The position numbers and the translations under genes were made by a program. Below are positions 8,975 through 17,210 of a DNA stretch of 64,000 bases, piece by piece; the first letter of the stretch is position 1, and the number at the start of each line of letters is the position of its first letter. The stretch spans positions 310,001-374,000 of the forward strand of contig CAWICN010000001.1 in assembly GCA_963834725.1 (NCBI GenBank), written 5' to 3'. The stretch comes from PALSA-693 sp963834725. GTDB lineage: Bacteria; Actinomycetota; Acidimicrobiia; Acidimicrobiales; Palsa-688. Under the pieces are notes generated by a model, which made no database searches, was not told where the DNA came from, and was given only the letters and a program-made list of their open reading frames with translations.

Positions 8975-9325
8975 TTAGTTGCTGGCCGGATCGAAGTCGT
9001 GGCGCCCGGCGTCGTCGGCCGGCCCGGTCTCGGCACGCCGGTGGAGCTCACGGGCGAGGGGTGGGCTGGCGGGATGCCCGGTCGAGGTGAGCGTTTGGGT
9101 CGGGGCATGCATCACGTCGCGCATGTCGGCCATGACTCCTTCGATGCTGCGGAGGGGTTCGGCCAGGCTGTCGTGCACCGGTTGGGTGAGCGTTTCGGCT
9201 AGGCGCCGGGCCCGGGCCAGGCCGTGGGCGAAGGTGCGGGCCGCGCTAGGCAGTCGCTGCGGGCCGAGCACTACGAGCCCGATGGCCATGAGGGCCATGA
9301 TTTTCTCTGGGCTGAGGTCGAGCAT
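8975..9325 (-). CDS. tatB: Sec-independent translocase TatB-like subunit
   Basis: A 116-residue TatA/B-family protein. A short N-terminal membrane helix (KIMALMAIGLVVLGPQRLPS) contains the LGPQRLP hinge typical of TatB rather than the FG hinge of TatA. An amphipathic helix (ARTFAHGLARARRLAETLTQ) and a polar tail follow. TatB forms the receptor complex with TatC, and its gene abuts tatC by three bases, which supports that assignment over a second TatA. It is probably co-transcribed with tatA, 68 bases upstream. Confidence 0.85.
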   Translation of the reverse strand: MLDLSPEKIMALMAIGLVVLGPQRLPSAARTFAHGLARARRLAETLTQPVHDSLAEPLRSIEGVMADMRDVMHAPTQTLTSTGHPASPPLARELHRRAETGPADDAGRHDFDPASN

Positions 9326-9393
9326 AGGTAACGCCTGTCTGGGGTTGTCGGAATGTGACCGGTAGGCGGAATAGACGGGCCCGGAGTGGCTTG

Positions 9394-9696
9394 TTAGCGG
9401 GACTGGTTGGAGCAGTTCGGGTCGTGCTCAACGGCCGCTTTGGCCGCGAGTAGGGCGTCGAGCTGGCTGCGACTGAGGGTGACCATCCCGTCGCTGCCCG
9501 ATGCGGCGCTGCGCTCAGGGGCTGCGAGGACCGGGGCGGGGGGTGTGTCGGGGTTGGCTTCGTCGTGGGCTTTGCGGAACTCGCGGCCTGCTTCGCCGAG
9601 GTTGCGGGCCAGTTTGGGGAGTCGGCTGGCCCCGAAGAGCACGACGACGGCGAGTACGACGACGAGGATGCCGGTGTCATTGATCAATGCGAACAC
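9394..9696 (-). CDS. tatA: Twin-arginine translocase TatA
   Basis: A 100-residue pore-forming Tat subunit. The membrane helix LVVVLAVVVLFGASRLPKLA carries the TatA FG hinge and the RLPKLARNLGEAGREFRKAH amphipathic helix, then a charged, proline-containing tail. First gene of the tatABC run; immediately upstream on the same strand is the remains of a cupredoxin-like gene. The clear FG hinge separates it from the LGP-hinge protein encoded next. Function as TatA is well supported by motif and context. Confidence 0.93.
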   Translation of the reverse strand: MFALINDTGILVVVLAVVVLFGASRLPKLARNLGEAGREFRKAHDEANPDTPPAPVLAAPERSAASGSDGMVTLSRSQLDALLAAKAAVEHDPNCSNQSR

Positions 9697-9702
9697 AGGG
9701 GT

Positions 9703-10015
9703 TTCTCCTTCTTCTTTGGTGTGCGGGGTTGTAAAGGTCCGGGCGACGGGGAAAGGCCGGCCGCCTCGGGGCCCTTGGCCCGGACTTGCTCAGGTGCCGG
9801 TGTAGTCCGAGGCGGGCGGGCCAGGGTAGTCGGGTCCTCGTTGCGGACGGTGACCTTCGCGGCCGGGCTGACGGTCAGGTCGGCCGGCGAGAAGGCGAAG
9901 TTCTTGGTCACGATCGTGGTGCCCGACGAACCCGACGCTTCCGCACCGTCTTTGGATCGATGGCTGCTGTACCGTACGCCGCCACCGATGCCATGGTCAC
10001 CAAGACCACCACCAT
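9703..10015 (-). pseudogene. Cupredoxin-like (plastocyanin family) protein, frameshifted
   Basis: One frame gives an N-terminal membrane or signal segment beginning at ATG 10015 (MVVVLVTMASVAAYGTAAID). A second frame continues with SSGTTIVTKNFAFSPADLTV then SPAAKVTVRNED, the first half of a cupredoxin domain in exported small copper proteins. After the NED the expected H-T-V and C..H copper ligands are not seen in any frame, so the copper-site half is lost or out of frame. The gene lies just upstream of tatA and would be its operon leader. The intact form would be an exported electron carrier. Confidence 0.6.
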
Positions 10016-10314
10016 GGTGCCGATTGGGGTCCGGCGCTGCCCGCCGGCCGCTCGTCCGGGTCTTGAAGTCGCATGCTTGGTGTACGGGGCCGTGCTCGGC
10101 CCCGGATGAAACTTTTTTCTCGGTTCGCGGTTTTTCTCCTGTGGCTGTCTGGCCGTGGCGGATGGCCATGCAGGGACAGGGCCGATGCCCCCGCGTGAGG
10201 TCGGGCGGGGCGCCGATTGCGTTGGACAGCCGGGCTTCGCCGGGCGGATCACCGGGTGCAACGAATCCGGTGGGAGGTTCATCCGAGACGGCGGTCGGCT
10301 CCGGATAGCGTGCG
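10016..10314. promoter_or_regulatory. Divergent intergenic region between the Tat locus and the ECF sigma gene
   Basis: About 300 bases separate the start of the leftward cupredoxin/tat/DUF4331 run from the rightward sigma factor. Both promoters must lie here or just inside the flanking genes. No -35/-10 pair or palindrome stands out by eye. The divergent layout makes autoregulation of sigma and control of the Tat run by that sigma plausible, as inference only. Confidence 0.4.
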
Positions 10315-10881
10315 ATGCTCGAACTGGAGAGCGCCAGCGACGCCATGCTGGTGGTGGCCATCGCCCGTTGGCACGAACCGGCGTTGGCGGAGGCCTACCG
10401 CCGCCACGGCGGGGCCGTCACCGCGCTCGCCCGGCGGGTGCTGGGCGCAAAGGAGGCGGCGGAGGATGTCACCCAGGAAGTGTTCGTCGGCCTGTGGGAG
10501 CGGCCCGAGCGTTTCGACGCCACCCGGGCTGGTTTGCGCAGTTTCCTGCTCGCGCTGGCCCACAGCCGTTCGGTCGACCTGCTGCGGTCCCAGAGCGCCC
10601 GGCGCGCCCGGGAGGAACGAGACGCCCATACCGTCGCCACCGACGGCTACGACATCGAGCGCCACGCCTGGGACCTGCACCTGAGCGACCAGGTCCGAAG
10701 GGCCGTCGCCTGCCTGTCTGACAATGAACGTAAGGCCATCGAGTTGGCCTACTTCGGTGGACACACCTACCGGGAAGTAGCCAGGATACTGGCCGAGCCG
10801 GAAGGCACCATTAAAAGCCGGATCCGCTCCGGTCTGGGCCGGCTTCGCCAAGCCCTCGAACCAGAAGGGGCGCACCGGTGA
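10315..10881 (+). CDS. ECF-type RNA polymerase sigma factor
   Basis: A 188-residue sigma-70 family group 4 protein. Region 2 includes LAEAYRRHGGAVTALARRVL, AAEDVTQEVFVGLWERPERF and LRSFLLALAHSRSVDLLR; region 4 includes LSDNERKAIELAYFGGHTYR and EVARILAEPEGTIKSRIRSG, a normal helix-turn-helix. Its stop overlaps the next gene's GTG start (GTGA), so the cognate regulator is co-translated, as in SigK/RskA-type pairs. It is divergent from the Tat/DUF4331 genes, which are its most likely local targets. The signal is unknown. Confidence 0.93.
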   Translation: MLELESASDAMLVVAIARWHEPALAEAYRRHGGAVTALARRVLGAKEAAEDVTQEVFVGLWERPERFDATRAGLRSFLLALAHSRSVDLLRSQSARRAREERDAHTVATDGYDIERHAWDLHLSDQVRRAVACLSDNERKAIELAYFGGHTYREVARILAEPEGTIKSRIRSGLGRLRQALEPEGAHR

Positions 10882-11657
10882 CGAGCCGGTCAGACAACTG
10901 CCAGTCGATCGGCGACCTCCTCGGCGTCTGCGCCCTCGACGCGCTAGAGCCAGTCGAGGCCAGTCGGATGCGCGCCCACCTGGCCCACTGCCCACGCTGC
11001 GCCCAGGAGGTCGACCACCATCGCGAGACGATCGGTCTGATCGCCGCCGTCGGCGGCGAGGCCCCAGCAGGGGTCTGGGATGCTATCGCCGCCACCATCG
11101 ACGGGCCATCTCGAGCACCACACGAACCGCCTCCCCCGGTACTGCTCGACCTGGCGCGAACGGCCAGGGGGCGCAAGCGGCGGCCTAAGACGTGGCTGGC
11201 CGCCGCCGCCGCGACGGCCGCCGCGGTGACCATCGGCGCCCAGACCCTCCGGGTTGACCATCTCGACCATCGGGTCAGCCAGCTCTCCATCGCCGCCAAA
11301 CAAAGCGGGGGCTTCCAAGGCCTCGCTGCCGCTCTGGTCGACCCCGCAGCCAAACGCCTGACCCTCACCTCCACCCGCCCGGGGGGCGACCGCCTCGGTG
11401 AGCTGGTCATCCTGCCCTCCGGGTCCGCCTACCTGGTTTCTACCGGCATGGCAGCCCTGCCCGCTACCAGCACCTACCAGCTGTGGTCGGTGATGGCCGG
11501 CCGGCCCATATCGGTCGGAGTGATCGGTGCCGATCCCGCCACGGTCGCGTTCAGCGTCGATCCGGCCGTGACCGTCACCGCCTTTTTAGTGACGGTAGAA
11601 CCGGCTGGTGGGGTCGTCGCCCCCACCAGCGCCCCCGTCGCCCACACCGCCGTGTGA
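10878..11657 (+). CDS. RskA-type membrane anti-sigma factor
   Basis: A 259-residue anti-sigma factor. The N-terminal zinc-binding anti-sigma domain shows the H..HC..C pattern in MRAHLAHCPRCAQEVDHH (residues about 33-50). A single membrane helix follows at about residue 98 (TWLAAAAATAAAVTIGAQTL). The extracytoplasmic C-terminus has the RskA-family sequence STYQLWSVMAGRPISVGVI and ends with VTVEPAGGVVAPTSAPV. The GTG start overlaps the sigma gene stop by four bases. Such proteins hold the ECF factor at the membrane until redox or proteolytic signals release it. Confidence 0.92.
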   Translation: MTSRSDNCQSIGDLLGVCALDALEPVEASRMRAHLAHCPRCAQEVDHHRETIGLIAAVGGEAPAGVWDAIAATIDGPSRAPHEPPPPVLLDLARTARGRKRRPKTWLAAAAATAAAVTIGAQTLRVDHLDHRVSQLSIAAKQSGGFQGLAAALVDPAAKRLTLTSTRPGGDRLGELVILPSGSAYLVSTGMAALPATSTYQLWSVMAGRPISVGVIGADPATVAFSVDPAVTVTAFLVTVEPAGGVVAPTSAPVAHTAV

Positions 11658-11679
11658 TCGGCACAGACGTTAAGGCCAG

Positions 11680-12130
11680 CGCGACGATCGGGACGCCAGA
11701 CGGTCGACGCCATGTGCGTGTCACCGTAGGCCTACTGGTTGGTCGATGCCGCTCTCCAAGCCCAGCCGCACCTCTTTGGCGCCCGCCGGTGGCACGACGA
11801 TCTCGCTCAGTCGGTCAATGGGGCAGGCCGCCCCCGTTGCCGCTCCATCCTGTGGGCCGTCAACCTCATCGTCGGCCACGCCGCGCTGTGGAACGGGGTT
11901 TCGTGGCCGTTCAACCCGGCTGGGGCTACGCCTGGTCGCCAGCCGCTTCGAACGGGCCGCCATTGTGGCGTCGATCCCGTGGGCCGTGGGCATCTGGTGG
12001 GTCGGTGAACGCTTCGGCGCCCTGCCGACCGGGTTCGGTTGTTCTGGTATCCGGCCCAGCGCCCAGGGGGATCCACGTCACCGACCATGGCGTGGTCGCA
12101 ATGGCGGCGCGCTGAGCAGTCCGCGCACGG
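11680..12130 (+). pseudogene. Decayed small integral membrane protein
   Basis: Readable pieces in different plus-strand frames fit one four-helix membrane family: YWLVDAALQAQPHLFGAR and WHDDLAQSV, then ILWAVNLIVGHAALWNGV, then LRLVASRFERAAIVASIPWA and VGIWWVGERFGALPTGF. I recall intact actinobacterial proteins with this W..DA.LQ.QP.MF ... WW.GEG.GAL..G layout but know no function for them. At least two frameshifts separate the pieces and the C-terminal helix is not found. It lies between the sigma/anti-sigma pair and a decayed ABC permease. Confidence 0.55.
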
Positions 12131-12720
12131 TGTCGGCGGCGGGGGTGAACGGTTGGTACTCAGCGACTGGCGCAGGCTGCTGGCACAGTGGCCGTGGCCA
12201 CGAACCCGCTAACAGGAATAGCAGTAGCAACATGATCTCGGGCTGTTGCTGGCGGTCTCGACATTCTCCGCGGCAAGCCCGAGCGCCACGGCCTGACAGA
12301 TGAGCGCGAAGGCGAACAGGACGAGCATCCCGATCGGGGCTAACCAGTGGAGCGGCCCAGCGCTGGAGTGGAACCCCGATGCCAAACGCGACCCCGACGA
12401 GGACGGCCATCGTGGCGAGGGTTTGGATCAGCCTGCCGAGCACGTGGCCGATGAGCACCGAGGCGCGGGCGATGGCCATGGTGTGAAACCGGTCGAGATG
12501 CCACATGTCCATGGCGACCATGATCGAGGTCCCTGGATAGCTGAGGCCACGGTGATAAGCAGCAGCCCTGGCACCAGGTAGTCGAGGTAGGCTCTGCGAC
12601 CCTCATAAGCGCGGAGACCGGCGCCGAGCTGGCCGCCCAAGACGTAGACGAAGAGCACCAAGAGCACGATGGGTAAGCAGATGAGCATCATCGTCGTGGA
12701 CGGGTAGCGACACCGCCATC
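12078..12720 (-). pseudogene. DrrB-like ABC-2 transporter permease, frameshifted
   Basis: The start reads MMLICLPIVLLVLFVYVLGG and LRAYEGRRAYLDYLVPGLLL in one frame. Then MDMWHLDRFHTMAIARASVL and GHVLGRLIQTLATMAVLVG follow in a second, GPLHWLAPIGMLVLFAFAL and GLAAENVETASNS in a third, and finally PEIMLLLLFLLAGSW with AEYQPFTPAADTVRGLL. This is the DrrB permease family (RF.TMPIAR..VL.GH, YQPFTP....RGLL), which exports drugs or lipids with a DrrA ATPase. The N-terminal about 40 residues are not recognisable and no ATPase gene is adjacent. At least two compensating frameshifts make it a pseudogene or a poorly assembled gene. Confidence 0.7.
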
Positions 12721-12879
12721 TGGCTGCAGGCCTGGATGCCGTCCGTGCCGGGCTGCGTCGGATGCTCTTCTGCTGGCGTCCCCTCAGGAAGAACGCCGCC
12801 TCCAGGCAGCCAATGTAGGGTCCAGCCGGGCCGCTACCGGTCGCGGCCGGCCCAGCATTGGCTGGTGGGCGGTCGGCTG

Positions 12880-14199
12880 TCAGGCGATGCTGAGATGCTC
12901 CACGAGGTGAAGGGTCCCCACCGGTTGACCTGCACTGGAGAAGGTGCCGTAGCCGGCCAGCGCCGTCAAACTGCCGGTGGCACCGGTGACGAGGAAGGTG
13001 CCGTGGGTGAAGCCCCTGGGGCCAATGGTCCCGTAGGCCCTGATGGTGACTTTGCCGGTCAGGCCCAGGAATTGGCAGGCGCAGGTGTCGAGGGCCAAGA
13101 ACGAGACCGAGCCGTTGGGATGGACCGTGCCCAGGAACTTCCCCTTGACGCTGCCTTTCAGGCCGGTTCCCGCGTACACGGCGGTGTTCAGCGCCCCGAC
13201 AAGCGTGTCCCCGGATTTCGTCGTCCCGAATGTCACCTGGTGGTCCGACGTCTGGGTGCGGGTACCGGAGAAGTTGCCGAGCGTTGCGAGGCTCACCGCG
13301 ATGTGCTCGCTAATCCCGCCGGGGGCGGCTTCAGGTGCAGGGTTGAGATCGAGCACGTTGAACGCGCACTCGCCCCGGCCTACCCCGCCTACCAGGTTCG
13401 GCGTGCCGCCCTCGCCGAACTGCACAGCCGGCAGGTTTTGAATGCAGGTCATGTTCCCGCCGACCAGGTTCATGTTGATCTCCATAGCGTCGGGGTCGCT
13501 CATGGCGTTCCCGACGACGGTGGCACTGCCCTCGACCTGGGCCCGGACGACTCCAATCCAGCACGACTGCACACCGATGACACGCACGTTGCCGCCGATG
13601 GCGCTGTCCTCGAGGTCGCTGTAGACGGGGCTAGTAGCCAGCGAGGGGTCAGCGGACCACGGCGCCGGCGGGGGGAAGGCCTTGAGGTTGAAGCACGCCC
13701 CTGATTCCGGAGGGCCGGCCACCCCGCCGCCACCACCCAGCAGCGAGAAACTGCCGTCGATGACGGTGGAGTGGACCACCACCCCGAGGGCCCCGGCAGC
13801 GGTGAGGTCGCCGCCGATGTGGTCGTAGGTGACAGCCTTCGGACAGGCGATGTTCGGTGAGCAGCCCAGAACCAGGACTGCACCCGCCCCGACGGACACG
13901 TTTCCGCCAACGAGGACCGTCGCCGGCACTAGCGGGCTGGCCGGCGGGTCACCCGGAGAGACCGCGTCCAGGAGGGCGCCTGGCGCCACGGTGAGGTTGC
14001 CCTGGACCGTGATGGTGCCGGCTGGCATGTAGCACACACCGGTGATGAGCAAGGTCTTGTAGGTGCCCGGAGGGACATTGCCACCGGTGCAGTTGTAGAC
14101 CTTGCTCACGGGCGCGGGCGATGCGCTCGCCGCACCGCTGGTGGCGACAAACCCAAAGAACACGAGCGCCACGACCGGAACGAGCCTCAATACCTTCAT
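12880..14199 (-). CDS. Secreted beta-repeat protein (polymer-forming-like)
   Basis: A 439-residue exported protein. A Sec signal peptide occupies residues 1-27 (hydrophobic VVALVFFGFVATSGAASA with an AXA site). Residues about 35-270 are repeats of GGNVSVGAGAVLVL-like strands (GNLTVAPGALLDA, GGDLTAAGALGVVV, GGNVRVIGVQ, GSATVVGNAM, NLVGGNMTC), suggesting a beta-helix or bactofilin-like stack. The C-terminal about 130 residues (KGKFLGTVHPNGSVSFLALD, then GKVTIRAYGTIGPRGFTHGT) look like a beta-barrel of the DUF3224/allene-oxide-cyclase type. Function is unknown; a cell-surface scaffold is possible. Six or so cysteines suggest disulfides. It is monocistronic, with no neighbour of related function. 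Confidence 0.75.
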   Translation of the reverse strand: MKVLRLVPVVALVFFGFVATSGAASASPAPVSKVYNCTGGNVPPGTYKTLLITGVCYMPAGTITVQGNLTVAPGALLDAVSPGDPPASPLVPATVLVGGNVSVGAGAVLVLGCSPNIACPKAVTYDHIGGDLTAAGALGVVVHSTVIDGSFSLLGGGGGVAGPPESGACFNLKAFPPPAPWSADPSLATSPVYSDLEDSAIGGNVRVIGVQSCWIGVVRAQVEGSATVVGNAMSDPDAMEINMNLVGGNMTCIQNLPAVQFGEGGTPNLVGGVGRGECAFNVLDLNPAPEAAPGGISEHIAVSLATLGNFSGTRTQTSDHQVTFGTTKSGDTLVGALNTAVYAGTGLKGSVKGKFLGTVHPNGSVSFLALDTCACQFLGLTGKVTIRAYGTIGPRGFTHGTFLVTGATGSLTALAGYGTFSSAGQPVGTLHLVEHLSIA

Positions 14200-14725
14200 T
14201 GTCCCCTCCGTTCACATACGAGCCCCTACCGCGCACGTCCAGAATGCGAGACGTGGCGACACCTCTCAAATACACCCTTCACCTCCCACACTAAAGACAA
14301 ATAGACGCGCGTTCAAGTAGGAACTTTCTGTATCAGACCCTGAGTGGCGTTGTCCGGGAAGCGCTTCGCCGATGTGGCCGCGGGGAGTGGCGGGGCGAGG
14401 ACGAAGGGCGGTCCGCGTCCGCGGGCGACGCGGCGAGCAACGCAAGCGCAGCAGCCTGCCCGCCAGCGGTGATCCTCGGACCGGCCGCTCCTTCGAAACT
14501 AGCGGTGCCGAGGGGCGCTCCCGCAGACAAGAAGTTGCTAGCGTCCGGAACGTCATCTTAGTGGCTCACTCGACGATGTGGGCGACGGTCGATGCGACGC
14601 GGGGCACGTGATGCCGGACGCAGACCGCGGCTCGCGTATTGGGCCCACTGGAACGTTCTGCGGATCGGTGTCGGCGTTTGGGACTTGCAACCGAGCCTGT
14701 GATGGCGTTCCAGCGCCAGGCCCAC
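14200..14725. other. Intergenic stretch, nothing convincing
   Basis: About 525 bases between the secreted protein start and the ISAzo13-like fragment. Possible reading frames here are arginine/proline-rich shadows without family-like residues. It must contain the promoter of the leftward secreted-protein gene; no clear hexamers were identified. Confidence 0.5.
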
Positions 14726-15520
14726 GTGAACCGCAAATCGGGGGCCGCTGAGCCGCCTGCTGCAGTCCCGCAAGATCGCCACCATGAGCGAGCTCAAGGC
14801 CGCGTTGGGAACCCCGGCGGAGGCCACGGTGTTCCGCAAGCTGGAGAGCTTGGATTATCGCACCAGCTACTCGCATCGGGGTCGCTATTACACGCTGGAC
14901 GAGGTGGCCCGCTTCGACGAGCTTGGGTTGTGGTCGTTCCGTTCGGTGTGGTTCTCCCAGTTCGGCACCCTGGTGGCCACCGTGGAGGCCTGGTTGCCGC
15001 CTCGGAGAGGGGCTTTGCCGCCGGCGAGCTGGAGTCGGTCTTGCATGTCGACCCCAGAGCGGCGCTGCTGGATTTGGTCCGCGCCGAGCGTGTGGGCCGA
15101 CAGCAGGTGGGCGGCCGCTACGTGTACCTCTCAGCGGATCCGTCGGCTCACCGGCACCGGCTGGCCGTCCGCCAGGTCTATGACGCCGCCCCCGATGTTC
15201 TGGGGCTGGGGGCCGGCGTGCGGGTGCTGCCCGAGGAGATCAAGGCGGCCATCGTGTTGTTGTACAGCCTGCTGGATGAGCGCCAGCGGCGGCTATACGC
15301 CCGGGCTGGAGGCGCTCAAGATCGGCCACGGCGGCGACGCCCAGATCGCCGAGCTGTTGGGCATCGATGCCGGCACCGTGGCCCGAGGCCGCCGTGAGCT
15401 GGTGGGTGGGGAGGTCCAGCCGGGCCCGGTGCGCCGCCGCGGCGGCGGCCGAAACGCCACCCCAAAAGGATCCCCGAGGTCATCGCCCGGATCAGCGAGC
15501 TGATGGATCACGACACCGCC
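14726..15520 (+). mobile_element. ISAzo13-like element fragment, copy 1 (winged-helix helper plus transposase start)
   Basis: Starting at GTG 14726 the plus strand encodes a winged-helix-like protein: LSRLLQSRKIATMSELKAAL, ATVFRKLESLDYRTSYSHRG, RYYTLDEVARFDELGLWSFR. A frameshift follows near 14990, then YVYLSADPSAHRHRLAVRQV and YDAAPDVLGLGAGVRVLPEE in another frame. It runs into the N-terminus of an ISAzo13-type transposase (LLDERQRRLYA, ALKIGHGGDAQIAELLGIDA, GTVARGRRELVGGEVQPGPV, VIARISELMDHDTA). The match stops abruptly near 15520, a few bases before the DyP peroxidase stop. Residues agree almost throughout with the second fragment at 41910-42518. Inactive. Confidence 0.75.
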
Positions 15521-15531
15521 GAAAAGGTGCT

Positions 15532-16734
15532 TCACGACGGCGTTCCCTTCAGGCTGCCGATGCCCAGCGAACCGGCACCGTCGGCCCGATCGGTTGCCTC
15601 GGCGTTCGGCTGCGCGCAGACTGGAACCGACGACCCTTCGAGGAGGTCGACCGTCGGCACGAAGTACAGGCTGCCGGTCACCGCCTTCGAGTAGTCCAAG
15701 ATGCGGTCGTAGTTGCCAGGCGGCCGGCCCACGAACATGTTCTCGATCATCTGCTCCAGCACGGCCGGGGACCTCGCGTAGCCGATGAAGTAGGTTCCGT
15801 ACTCGCCCGTCCCCACCCGACCGAAGGGCATGTTAAACCGGACGATCTGGTGCTGCACGCCGTCGTCGCCCACGATCGTGTTCAGCGCCACGTGCGAGTC
15901 GGACGGCTTGGTCTCGTCTGACATCTCGATGTCGTCGAGCTTGTAGCGGCCGATCACCCGCTCCTGCTCCTCGACCTCCAGCGCATCCCAGGTCCCGAGG
16001 TCGTGCAGGTACTTCTGCACCAACACGTAGCTCCCGCCAGCGAAATTGGGGTCTTCGTCACCGATGTCGACCGCCGCCTCCGCTGGCTGTCCCGATGGGT
16101 TCTCCGTCCCGTCGACGAAGCCGAGCATATCGCGCAAGTCGAACGAGCGGAAGCCGTGGACCTCGTCGACCACTCCCGCATGCCCGGCGAACCGTTCCAT
16201 GAGGCGCTGGGCCAGCTCGAAGCACAGGTCGAAACGATGCGCCCGGATATGGAGCAGCAGATCCCCCGGCGTGGAGACTGCCGTGTGCCTGGAGCCGAGA
16301 ACCTCAGCGAAGGGATGCAACTCCACGGGACGAGGAGGGCCGAGTAGGGCGTCCCAGGCCGCAGATCCGATACCGACCACACAGGTCAAGCCGCCCTCGG
16401 GAACCCGGAAGCCCACCGAACGGACGACGCCCGCCACATCGGCCAGCACCGAGCGGGCCTCGGGACCAGAGCCCTCCTCGACGGTCAGGACGAGGAAGAT
16501 CGCCGCCTCGGTGATCGGCGACAGGACCGACTGGGGCTGTGCTCCTACCATGAGGCCACCATAGACAATCGCATCGTCGTCATCCGCGTGGCGGCGCCAA
16601 TATCCCACCAGGTAGTCGAACACTTCAGCGGCATAGAAGTCGCGAAGGAATAGAGCTGGCGTCACCGGCAGGCTGATTACGACGGACATGGTCATCATCC
16701 GCTGCACGGTGCTCGACACCTCGGACGTTGGCAC
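15532..16734 (-). CDS. DyP-type heme peroxidase with encapsulin-targeting C-terminus
   Basis: A 400-residue dye-decolorising peroxidase, a heme enzyme using H2O2. Visible hallmarks are the distal GXXDG motif in GFVDGTENPSGQPA, the proximal region MSDETKPSDSHVALNTI with the heme-ligand His, the distal Arg segment in IVRFNMPFGRVGTGEYGTYF, and the closing fold region GNYDRILDYSKAVTGSLYFV. After the catalytic fold ends (VDLLEG) comes a linker and the tail GSLGIGSLKGTPS, matching the known encapsulin cargo-loading peptide (GSLGIGSLKG). The enzyme should therefore be packaged in an encapsulin nanocompartment. The shell gene, usually directly downstream, is absent: an ISAzo13-like fragment lies there. 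Translation starts at GTG 16734 preceded by AAGGAA. Confidence 0.93.
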   Translation of the reverse strand: MPTSEVSSTVQRMMTMSVVISLPVTPALFLRDFYAAEVFDYLVGYWRRHADDDDAIVYGGLMVGAQPQSVLSPITEAAIFLVLTVEEGSGPEARSVLADVAGVVRSVGFRVPEGGLTCVVGIGSAAWDALLGPPRPVELHPFAEVLGSRHTAVSTPGDLLLHIRAHRFDLCFELAQRLMERFAGHAGVVDEVHGFRSFDLRDMLGFVDGTENPSGQPAEAAVDIGDEDPNFAGGSYVLVQKYLHDLGTWDALEVEEQERVIGRYKLDDIEMSDETKPSDSHVALNTIVGDDGVQHQIVRFNMPFGRVGTGEYGTYFIGYARSPAVLEQMIENMFVGRPPGNYDRILDYSKAVTGSLYFVPTVDLLEGSSVPVCAQPNAEATDRADGAGSLGIGSLKGTPS

Positions 16735-16838
16735 AGCAGTTCCTTCCTTGAATCCCGAGGCTGCCGCCCTGCCACCTCATTCAGCGGTCGGGAAGTGCGC
16801 GATGTTGTAGCTCGTCCAGCTGCGATGGCCGAAGCGTG

Positions 16839-17208
16839 TCAACCCTGACGAGGCACATCCTCAGTCGGCGGCGCTTGGCCGGGCGAGGTGAACGTCGCCC
16901 TTGCCGCTTCAATCGTGTCGTAGACCGGAAGGGCGAGGATGTCGGCCGCCTTCCTGAGGCGCCACGACGGTGTCATGCCAACGCACCGACCTCCCTACTC
17001 GCGCAGGCGTTCGAGGGCATGGAAGCCAGCACTGTCGAGGTATCCGGTCGGGCTGAGATCGAGCACTGGACCTGCGCCAAGCTGCTCGTCGATCGCCACC
17101 TCGAAGTCGGAGGCGTTCGACGCGTCGACGTCTCTGGGCAACTTGACCATGTTGACCCCGTCGTGCTCGCAACTGACCCCCGAGACGGCAAATCTGGGCC
17201 GCGATATC
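16839..17208 (-). pseudogene. STAS-domain anti-anti-sigma factor with in-frame TAG
   Basis: The frame reads VSCEHDGVNMVKLPRDVDAS, NASDFEVAIDEQLGAGPVLD and LSPTGYLDSAGFHALERLRE, then TAG at 16995-16997, then GGRCVGMTPSWRLRKAADIL, ALPVYDTIEAARA in the same frame. That is a complete STAS domain with the phosphorylatable Ser in LDSAG and the downstream GGR...L..L...P..D..EA helix. It would antagonise an RsbW-like kinase, and such a kinase fragment lies immediately upstream. No clear start codon precedes it. A lone stop in a healthy frame suggests a recent nonsense mutation, readthrough or an error. Confidence 0.65.
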
Positions 17209-17210
17209 GT

